Source: Eubacterium sp.
GTDB taxonomy: Bacteria; Bacillota; Clostridia; Oscillospirales; Acutalibacteraceae
Assembly: GCA_017543415.1 (NCBI GenBank)
Contig: JAFYGD010000165.1
Coordinates: 1-6,255 of the forward strand
Reading direction: 5' to 3'
DNA: 6,255 nucleotides
Shown here: positions 1 to 4,863 of the stretch, piece by piece
Layout: every line of letters starts with the position of its first letter
Position numbering within the stretch: the first letter of the stretch is position 1
Program-made: the position numbers and the translations under genes
Notes under the pieces: model-generated
What the model was told of the DNA's origin: nothing
Seen by the model: the letters and a program-made list of their open reading frames with translations, nothing else
The model's database searches: none

Positions 1-118
1 TAATCTTGCCGCCGAGGGTGCGCTCCCTGTCCTTATCGGTCCAGGGGAATTCGCCAAACTCCTGTTTTGTTAAATCAACAAACAGAACCTTGCCCATGTA
101 TCCGCAGTATTCAGTCAT
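1..118 (-). CDS. aor: Aldehyde:ferredoxin oxidoreductase, N-terminal fragment (runs off the left edge)
   Basis: This is the first 39 codons of a gene that continues beyond base 1. The visible protein begins MTEYCGYMGKVLFVDLT and reaches LGGKI at residues 35-39. The pattern G-Y-M-G-K-hydrophobic-x-V-D-L-T near the start, a PW(T/S)DxDRE stretch (residues 25-32) and then LGGK is the opening of the AOR N-terminal domain. In that family this domain binds the bis-pterin tungsten cofactor; the iron-sulfur cysteines lie far downstream and are not visible. The enzyme oxidises aldehydes to carboxylic acids with ferredoxin, in the cytoplasm. I chose the ATG at 118-116 because AAGGAG lies 8 bases upstream; an in-frame ATG at 124-122 is only 2 bases from it. 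The start overlaps the end of the E1-like gene by 8 bases, so it is the third gene of the leftward operon. It is the likely consumer of the cofactor whose genes fill the window. Family call is good; substrate and subfamily are unknown. Confidence 0.82.
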   Translation of the reverse strand, partial: MTEYCGYMGKVLFVDLTKQEFGEFPWTDKDRERTLGGKI

Positions 119-758
119 TATCATCACTCCTTATTGTAAGTGTATGTATTTCATTGTTATCAAATATATACAGCTTTCCCGCGCTGCCGTAGTTTTCCAT
201 AAAGAAATCCGTTGCAAGCTTTGCCTCAAGCGCGCCGATAATTGCCGCAGTTGAGCTCGGGGAAAGGTTTTTATTTCCCGTTTCTTCAAGTATTCCCGCC
301 TTTTCCAAATCGGGCGTTTTTCCGGGGATATAAAGGTAAGCCGTGCCGAAAAAGCCGTTAATGCTTCCGTTAATGCAGGGCGTTTTGCTCTCTTTGCAAA
401 GGGCGTTAACCTGCCTTCGCGTTTCAATATTATCAACGGCGATTATTACAATTTCATAGCCGTCTGCAAGAGCTTTTTCATATTTGCCGAAATGGTAATT
501 TATCTCTGTTTCGGGCGCATAAGCGCCGAGCCTTTTTGCAAGGAGAGCGCATTTTTCCCTGCCCGTATCTTCCTTTGTGTAAAAGAACTGGCGGTTAAGG
601 TTTCGCTCTTCAACCGTGTCGTAATCAACAAGTAAAAGCCTTCCTATTCCCGCTCCCGCAAGGTGAACCGCGGCGTTTGTTCCAAGTCCGCCGCAGCCTA
701 TAATTACGGCGCTGTTTTTTGAAATATCAAAGCCCTGAATTTCCGCTTTTAAACTCAT
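111..758 (-). CDS. ThiF/MoeB/HesA-family E1-like adenylyltransferase, short form without the zinc-binding cysteines
   Basis: A 215-residue cytoplasmic protein with the nucleotide-binding core of the E1-like family. GCGGLGTNAA at residues 21-30 is the glycine-rich ATP loop. D45 and D47 end the second strand, NLNRQ (53-57) carries the conserved arginine, K69 follows, and VDNIETR (108-114) is the conserved DN-x-x-x-R motif. The family activates the C-terminal glycine of a ubiquitin-like sulfur carrier (MoaD, ThiS) by adenylylation. Where MoeB and ThiF normally have a CxxC zinc pair after the TP motif, this protein reads TPDLEK (148-153), and no second CxxC follows. It is also shorter than E. coli MoeB (about 249 residues). 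The only cysteines are C22, C70, C121 and C128. Its start overlaps the preceding MogA-family stop as ATGA, and its end overlaps the AOR start by 8 bases. GGAGG lies 12 bases before the ATG. By context it is a MoeB-like or AOR-dedicated activator; a thiamine role cannot be excluded by sequence alone but nothing nearby supports it. Confidence 0.85.
   Translation of the reverse strand: MSLKAEIQGFDISKNSAVIIGCGGLGTNAAVHLAGAGIGRLLLVDYDTVEERNLNRQFFYTKEDTGREKCALLAKRLGAYAPETEINYHFGKYEKALADGYEIVIIAVDNIETRRQVNALCKESKTPCINGSINGFFGTAYLYIPGKTPDLEKAGILEETGNKNLSPSSTAAIIGALEAKLATDFFMENYGSAGKLYIFDNNEIHTLTIRSDDND
127..132 (-). promoter_or_regulatory. Ribosome binding site of the AOR gene
   Basis: AAGGAG on the minus strand, inside the last codons of the upstream E1-like gene. 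The 8-base gap to the ATG at 118-116 is ideal. The in-frame ATG at 124-122 would leave 2 bases, so this site decides the start. Confidence 0.7.
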
Positions 759-1249
759 TTTCCGTAATTACCTCCGCAGCTTTGCGTGTTTCCGCCGAGG
801 GTTTCAACGGCGTGGGGGAGAACGTTAAGAACAACCTCAATGCTCTCCTTTACAGCCTTCGGACTGCCGGGAAGATTGATAATCAGCGAGCCGCCGCGTA
901 TTCCGCTTACGGCGCGGGAAAGCATTGCCCTGTCCGTTATTTCAAGGCTTTTTGCCCTTATGGCTTCGCTGATACCGAGCACCTCTTTTTCAATTACGGC
1001 TTTTGTTGCTTCGGGCGTTACATCGCGCGGCGCAAAGCCCGTTCCGCCCGTGGTGAAAATAACCTCGCATTTTTCTTCGTCTGCAAGAGAGGTTATTGCT
1101 TTAGAAATCATATCCTTTTCATCCGGAACAAGGCGGTAAACGCTTTCGCTGCAAAGCGGTTTTACGCACTCCGCAATAGCGGGACCGCTTTTGTCATCGC
1201 ACTCGCCTTTATAGCATCTGTCGCTTACGCAGATTATTCCGATTTTCAT
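755..1249 (-). CDS. mogA: MogA/MoaB-family molybdopterin adenylyltransferase
   Basis: A 164-residue protein that should adenylylate molybdopterin with ATP, preparing it for metal insertion by MoeA. Visible motifs: VSDR (8-11) near the start, D18-D-K-S-G, VPDE (41-44), TTGGTG (66-71), RDVTPEAT (75-82), SRAVSGIRGGSL (111-122) and LPGSP (126-130). By alignment from memory, D43 and D76 correspond to the two catalytic aspartates of E. coli MogA (D49, D82), so an active enzyme is likely. The length is nearer to MoaB-type proteins (about 170) than E. coli MogA (about 195). I chose ATG at 1249 because GGGTGAT, a good match to the anti-SD region, lies just upstream and MKIGIICVSDR matches the family's usual start; a GTG at 1258 would add three residues but sits inside that site. 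First gene of the leftward operon, overlapping the E1-like gene by 4 bases (ATGA). Confidence 0.9.
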   Translation of the reverse strand: MKIGIICVSDRCYKGECDDKSGPAIAECVKPLCSESVYRLVPDEKDMISKAITSLADEEKCEVIFTTGGTGFAPRDVTPEATKAVIEKEVLGISEAIRAKSLEITDRAMLSRAVSGIRGGSLIINLPGSPKAVKESIEVVLNVLPHAVETLGGNTQSCGGNYGK

Positions 1250-1266
1250 TGCTATCACCCAATGTC

Positions 1267-1295
1267 ATATTACCATATTTATACATACAGTTCAA
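1267..1295 (-). promoter_or_regulatory. Predicted promoter of the leftward mogA–thiF-like–aor operon
   Basis: On the minus strand, TTGAAC (1295-1290) as -35 is followed after exactly 17 bases by TAATAT (1272-1267) as -10. TG sits one base before the -10, giving an extended -10 (TGGTAATAT). Transcription would start near 1260, only about 11 bases before the mogA ATG, leaving just the GGGTGAT ribosome binding site in the leader. Predicted by pattern only. Confidence 0.5.
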
Positions 1296-1304
1296 TATAT
1301 AAAA

Positions 1305-1340
1305 TTTACTCTTTTCTTATTGTGTAATATATGGTAATAT
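1305..1340 (+). promoter_or_regulatory. Predicted promoter of the rightward tup–moeA operon
   Basis: Two overlapping readings are possible. TTTACT (1305-1310), 17 bases, TATATG (1328-1333) is one. An extended -10, TGGTAATAT (1332-1340), with a poor -35 near 1312 is the other. Either places the start of transcription at roughly 1340-1348, directly before the structured leader. The -10 region lies in the 12-base element shared with the opposite promoter. Confidence 0.45.
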
Positions 1341-1356
1341 TAAGTTAATGATATTG

Positions 1357-1464
1357 CCCGACTCCGCAAGCCTAAATGTTCACACACGGTTTACGGAGCG
1401 TAGCCGAAATAAACCTCACATCGGCTAAAGGGTATAGCGGGAAACGGCTATGCCTTCCGTGTTT
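1357..1464 (+). promoter_or_regulatory. Probable Moco/Tuco (molybdenum/tungsten cofactor) riboswitch in the tupA leader
   Basis: The untranslated leader of tupA is GC-richer than the promoter DNA before it and rich in complementary segments. TAGCCGA (1401-1407) pairs with TCGGCTA (1421-1427), a perfect 7-bp stem whose loop contains AAACCTCAC. GGTATAGC (1431-1438) pairs with GCTATGCC (1447-1454), 8 bp with one G-U, and the loop can close as GAAA (1441-1444) over G1440-C1445. CTCCG (1362-1366) can pair with CGGAG (1394-1398), and ACACGG (1384-1389) with CCGTGT (1457-1462); these two cross, so they are either a pseudoknot or alternatives. Moco-family RNAs are known upstream of Mo/W transport and cofactor genes, which fits tupABC-moeA exactly. 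No T-run terminator follows and AAAAGGAG begins two bases after the element, so control of translation is more likely than of termination. Assignment rests on context, helices and a remembered consensus, not on a covariance search. Confidence 0.6.
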
Positions 1465-1465
1465 G

Positions 1466-1473
1466 AAAAGGAG
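1466..1473 (+). promoter_or_regulatory. Ribosome binding site of tupA, at the riboswitch edge
   Basis: AAAAGGAG with 8 bases to the ATG at 1482. GGAG (1470-1473) is complementary to CTCC (1362-1365) in the 5' part of the leader, so it could be sequestered by a long-range pairing. Confidence 0.7.
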
Positions 1474-1481
1474 CAGTTATC

Positions 1482-2330
1482 ATGAAAAAGGTTTTAGCAT
1501 TACTCATGGCGCTCGTTATGGCGTTTGCTTTTGCGGCATGCGCTGCAAAGCCCGCCGAAGAAGAACCCGCAGCAGCCGATGCAAAGGTAATCCGTCTTTC
1601 AACGACTACCTCTGTTAACGACTCAGGCCTTCTTCCGTATCTTCTTCCCACCTTTGAAGAAAAAACGGGTTATAAGGTTGAGGTTCAGTCCGCAGGTACA
1701 GGCGCCGCAATCCAGAAGGCCATTGACGGCAACGCAGACGTAATCCTTGTTCACGCAAAGGCTTCCGAAGAGGAATTCATTGCAGGCGGCTACGGCGTTG
1801 AAAGAATTCCGTTTATGTACAATTATTTTGTAATTGTAGGCCCGAAGGCAGACCCCGCAGGCGTTAAAGGCAGCGCGGATGCAGCTACCGCATTCGGCAA
1901 GATTAAGGAAAGCGAAAGCAAGTTTGTTTCCCGCGGTGACGAGAGCGGAACACACAAGGCTGAGCTTAAAATCTGGGGCGAAGGAAACGAGCCCAACGCA
2001 GAAGCCGACAAGTGGTACATCAGCGCAGGTCAGGGTATGGGCGCATGTCTTACAATGGCAAGCGAGCAGCAGGCTTACTGCCTTACCGATAAGGCAACCT
2101 TCCTTTCAATGAAGGACGAGCTTGACCTTGACATCGTTCTTGAAGAGGGCGAGGATATGAAGAACACATATTCTCTTATCGCAGTTAACCCGGAAAAGAT
2201 AGACGGCGTTAACACCGAAGGCGCGCAGGCATTTATTGACTGGATGCTCAGCGACGAAGCTAGCGCACTTATCGCCAAGTACGGCGAAGAAGAATACGGC
2301 GTTGCACTTTTCACTCTTCTTGAAAAATAA
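1482..2330 (+). CDS. tupA: Tungstate-binding lipoprotein of an ABC importer
   Basis: A 282-residue extracytoplasmic binding protein that should capture tungstate and deliver it to TupB. It starts with MKK and a hydrophobic stretch ending FAAC, placing the lipid-anchored cysteine at residue 20, followed by an acidic/alanine-rich linker. The mature part opens with STTTS (40-44), the signature of TupA-type oxyanion binders, then NDSGLL. QSAGTGAAIQKA (69-80), DVILVHA (86-92) and SRGDESGTHK (150-159) are further TupA-family blocks. TupA proteins are highly selective for tungstate over molybdate; here that is inferred from the family and the neighbouring AOR gene. It differs from ModA and the archaeal WtpA type. 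It is the first gene of the rightward operon and lies directly behind the probable cofactor riboswitch. TupB follows after 4 bases. Confidence 0.9.
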   Translation: MKKVLALLMALVMAFAFAACAAKPAEEEPAAADAKVIRLSTTTSVNDSGLLPYLLPTFEEKTGYKVEVQSAGTGAAIQKAIDGNADVILVHAKASEEEFIAGGYGVERIPFMYNYFVIVGPKADPAGVKGSADAATAFGKIKESESKFVSRGDESGTHKAELKIWGEGNEPNAEADKWYISAGQGMGACLTMASEQQAYCLTDKATFLSMKDELDLDIVLEEGEDMKNTYSLIAVNPEKIDGVNTEGAQAFIDWMLSDEASALIAKYGEEEYGVALFTLLEK

Positions 2331-2334
2331 TTAA

Positions 2335-3021
2335 ATGGAAAGTATAAGACAGGCGTTTGACTTACTGTTTTCCCTTGATAAAGAGCTGCTTCAGGTAATA
2401 GGCGTAACAATGCGTATGTCCTTTTTCAGCACAACTGTTTCGTGCTTAATAGGGCTTCCGCTCGGAGCGCTTATCGGAACCCGCAGCTTTAAGGGAAAGG
2501 CGTTTATAAAAAGACTTATTCACACTTTAATGGGCTTGCCGCCGGTGGTGGCAGGCCTGCTTGTCTATACCCTGTTTACCCATTACGGTCCGTTCGGAAG
2601 TCTTAACCTTCTGTTTACGGTAAAAATAATGGTTATTGCGCAGGTTATTCTGATTACGCCTGTTGTTATCGGGCTTTCCTCCTCATTTATTGAGAGTACC
2701 TCAAAGCCCGTGATTGAAACTGCAAGAGGTCTCGGGCTTTCAAGAGGTAAAATTGCAGGGCTCTGTATTTCCGAGGGGCGTTCCTCGCTGTTTTCCGTTG
2801 TTCTTAACGCCTTCGGGCGCTCTATCGCAGAGGTAGGAGCGGTAAGTATAGTCGGCGGTAATATACAGTGGAAAACAAGGGTAATGACCACGGCGATTAT
2901 GCTTGAAACAAATAAAGGCAAGTTTTCCTTTGCGCTTGCGCTGGGCATAATCCTTTTAATTATTGCCTTTATCGTTAACGCGCTTGCCTCGTTTATAGTA
3001 AAGGAGCCTGCCGATGATTAA
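2335..3021 (+). CDS. tupB: Tungstate ABC transporter, permease subunit
   Basis: A 228-residue inner-membrane protein, the usual length for TupB. Hydrophobic segments lie roughly at residues 20-48, 61-82, 93-118, 150-172 and 198-222, matching the five-helix fold of this importer class. The cytoplasmic EAA-like loop that contacts the ATPase reads ETARGLGLSRGKI (128-140). LPPVVAGL (68-75) and FGRSIAEVGA (160-169) are typical of the oxyanion permeases (TupB, ModB, CysT relatives). It has no recognisable ribosome binding site: the bases before its ATG are A/T-rich, and only 4 bases separate it from the tupA stop. It is therefore probably translated by coupling to tupA. Its end overlaps tupC by 8 bases (ATGATTAA). 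Confidence 0.92.
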   Translation: MESIRQAFDLLFSLDKELLQVIGVTMRMSFFSTTVSCLIGLPLGALIGTRSFKGKAFIKRLIHTLMGLPPVVAGLLVYTLFTHYGPFGSLNLLFTVKIMVIAQVILITPVVIGLSSSFIESTSKPVIETARGLGLSRGKIAGLCISEGRSSLFSVVLNAFGRSIAEVGAVSIVGGNIQWKTRVMTTAIMLETNKGKFSFALALGIILLIIAFIVNALASFIVKEPADD

Positions 3022-3667
3022 GATTAAGAATTTGAAAAAATGCTACGGTGAACGCACCGTGCTTGATATAGCCGGACTTAATATAAATGACGGCGAAACC
3101 GTTGCCTTTGCCGGCGCAAACGGCAGCGGCAAAACAACGCTTCTTCGTATTCTTGCGGGTATGCTGAAAGCCACCGAAGGTGAAATTGACGCGCCGAAAG
3201 AGGTGCTTTACCTTCCGCAGCAAAGCTATGCCTTCCGCGGAGATTTGATTAAAAACATAACGCTCGGCGGAGCCGATAAAACAGAAGCCGAAAGGCTGCT
3301 TGAAGCGCTTGAGCTTTCGCACCTGAAGGGGAAAAAGGCGCTTTCGCTTTCGGGCGGAGAGCTTCAGAGGCTTGCGCTTTGCCGTTTGCTTGTAAGGGAC
3401 TGCAGGCTGCTTTTACTTGACGAGCCAACGAGCGCGTGCGACGCAAAGGGCGCCGAGCTTGTTATCAGCGCAATTAAGGACTATCAGAAAAAGCAGGGCT
3501 GTACCGTTTTGATGAGCACCCATTCTCCCGTGCTTGCCGCGTCTGCCGCTGACAGACTGATTATCCTTAACGGAGGAAGGGTTGAAGCTGACGGAGCGCC
3601 CAAAGAGGTGCTTTTAAACCCGGGTACCGACTGGGCAAAAAGCTTTATTGCAGGGTGGAAAATATAA
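3014..3667 (+). CDS. tupC: Tungstate ABC transporter, ATP-binding subunit
   Basis: A 217-residue ATPase that powers the TupABC importer on the cytoplasmic face. All ABC motifs are present: Walker A GANGSGKTT (34-42), Q-loop YLPQQ (66-70), signature LSGGE (112-116), Walker B LLLLDEP (132-138), D-loop SACD (140-143) and the switch histidine H170 in STHS. The D-loop has cysteine where leucine is common. It stops soon after the core nucleotide-binding domain and lacks the C-terminal TOBE/Mop-type domain of ModC, so direct metal sensing by that domain is absent; this short form is normal for TupC. AAGGAG at 3001-3006 lies 7 bases before its ATG, inside tupB. Its stop overlaps the moeA start by one base (TAATG). 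By sequence alone it could serve another polar-solute importer; position makes tungstate the clear choice. Confidence 0.92.
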   Translation: MIKIKNLKKCYGERTVLDIAGLNINDGETVAFAGANGSGKTTLLRILAGMLKATEGEIDAPKEVLYLPQQSYAFRGDLIKNITLGGADKTEAERLLEALELSHLKGKKALSLSGGELQRLALCRLLVRDCRLLLLDEPTSACDAKGAELVISAIKDYQKKQGCTVLMSTHSPVLAASAADRLIILNGGRVEADGAPKEVLLNPGTDWAKSFIAGWKI

Positions 3668-4863
3668 TGCTTAACGTTCTCACACGGGATGAAGCCGTTG
3701 CTCTTATCAAAGAAAAAACGGCGCAGTTTGTTCCCGAAACCGAAAAAGTGAATATTTCCTCCGCATTGGGCAGAACGCTCGCGCAGGATATCGTTTCAAA
3801 GGAAAATATTCCCTCGTTTGACAGAACCACGGTAGACGGCTACGCCGTAATTGCCGAGGATACCTTCGGCGCGGGAAACTCCGCTCCCGTTCAGCTTGAC
3901 ATTGCAGGCGAAATACTTATGGGCGAAAATGCGGATTTTACCCTTGAAAGAGGACAGTGCGCAAAAATCTCAACCGGCGGTATGCTGCCGAAGGGTGCAA
4001 ACGCCGCGGTTATGGTTGAGCATACGGACAGCGGCGAAGGGCTGTGCCTGATTTATAAATCCGCCGCACCTTATGAAAACGTTACAAAAACGGGAGACGA
4101 TATATCGCAGAATGAAACCGCGCTTAAAAAAGGCACGGTAATTACCCCCGCGCAAATCGGCGTGCTTTCGGCGCTCGGCGTTTATGAGGTTCCCGTTTAT
4201 AAAAAGCCCGTTATTGCCGTTATTTCAACGGGCGATGAAATTGTTAAGGATAACCCCGAAAAGGGACAGATAAGGGATATTAACACCTATCTGCTTTCCT
4301 CCGCCGTTAAGAATTACGGCTGCGAAGTATATGAATACGGCGCAGTGCGCGACAGCAGGGAGGAAATTGAAAACGCAGTAAAAAGCTGCATAAAAAAAGC
4401 CGACGCCGTGCTTATTTCGGGCGGCTCCTCGGCAGGAACAAGGGATATGACCGTGGATATAACGGACACGCTGGGCAAGGCGTATTTTCACGGAATTGCA
4501 ATGAAACCGGGCAAGCCGACCATATTCGGAATTGTTGAAAACAAGCCCGTTTTCGGACTTCCCGGTCACCCGCTGGCGGCTTACTTTGTTTTCCGCCTTA
4601 TTGTAACCGAATACATAAAAAATATTATGAATATGCACGCCGACAAGCCGGAAAAAAGCGGCAGCCTTGCGGTCAATATTCCCTCAAACCACGGCAGGGA
4701 GGAATTTCTCTGCGTTAAATTCAATGAAAACAATGAGGTTGTTCCCCTGCATACCAAATCGGGTATAGTTTCCGTTTTGTCAGAAGCGGAAGGTTTTATC
4801 AGAATTCCCCGGAACGCAGAAGGTATGTTTAAAGGAACAGCCGTGGAAATATACGAACTATGA
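3667..4863 (+). CDS. moeA: Molybdopterin molybdenum-/tungsten-transferase MoeA (stand-alone)
   Basis: A 398-residue cytoplasmic enzyme of normal MoeA length that inserts molybdate or tungstate into adenylylated molybdopterin. Motifs: TTVDGYAV (54-61; classically SAMDGYAV), GDDIS (143-147), STGDEIV (187-193), SGGSSAGTRDMT (251-262), KPGKPT (280-285) and GLPGHPLAA (297-305). By alignment from memory, residues shown to matter in E. coli MoeA (D59, D142, E188, D259, P298, P301) correspond to D57, D145, E191, D260, P299 and P302, so it looks active. I chose the ATG at 3667 because AGGGTGG (3652-3658) precedes it by 8 bases and the protein then begins as MoeA usually does; a GTG at 3655 would add MENI inside tupC but has no such site. 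It is translationally linked to tupC (TAATG) and to the second moeA (ATGA). Mo versus W preference cannot be read from the sequence; co-transcription with tupABC suggests W. Confidence 0.92.
   Translation: MLNVLTRDEAVALIKEKTAQFVPETEKVNISSALGRTLAQDIVSKENIPSFDRTTVDGYAVIAEDTFGAGNSAPVQLDIAGEILMGENADFTLERGQCAKISTGGMLPKGANAAVMVEHTDSGEGLCLIYKSAAPYENVTKTGDDISQNETALKKGTVITPAQIGVLSALGVYEVPVYKKPVIAVISTGDEIVKDNPEKGQIRDINTYLLSSAVKNYGCEVYEYGAVRDSREEIENAVKSCIKKADAVLISGGSSAGTRDMTVDITDTLGKAYFHGIAMKPGKPTIFGIVENKPVFGLPGHPLAAYFVFRLIVTEYIKNIMNMHADKPEKSGSLAVNIPSNHGREEFLCVKFNENNEVVPLHTKSGIVSVLSEAEGFIRIPRNAEGMFKGTAVEIYEL

Larger units (their letters stand above)
1267..1340. repeat. Perfect 12-base inverted repeat, one arm over each divergent promoter
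   Basis: ATATTACCATAT at 1267-1278 is the exact reverse complement of ATATGGTAATAT at 1329-1340, with 50 bases between. Each arm covers the predicted -10 of one promoter and points in the direction of transcription. The right copy is also the centre of TAATAT-N6-ATATTA (1325-1342). It may be a paired operator for a shared regulator, or simply two similar extended -10 boxes in an AT-rich region. It is not a terminator: the spacer is long and no T-run follows. Confidence 0.55.

Noticed and set aside
111..758. Thiamine-pathway ThiF
   Set aside because: No thiamine genes are nearby, the zinc cysteines are missing, and the gene is locked between a MogA-family gene and AOR.
719..1327. Long plus-strand open frame opposite the mogA gene
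   Set aside because: It lies antisense to a gene with complete MogA-family motifs, has no family resemblance and no ribosome binding site.
1267..1340. Inverted repeat as a transcription terminator or transposon end
   Set aside because: The arms are AT-rich, separated by 50 bases, with no T-run and no transposase or target duplication; position over the promoters fits regulation better.
1482..3667. Molybdate (ModABC) or archaeal-type tungstate (WtpABC) importer
   Set aside because: The STTTS and SRGDESGTH motifs and the short ATPase without a TOBE/Mop domain match TupABC better.
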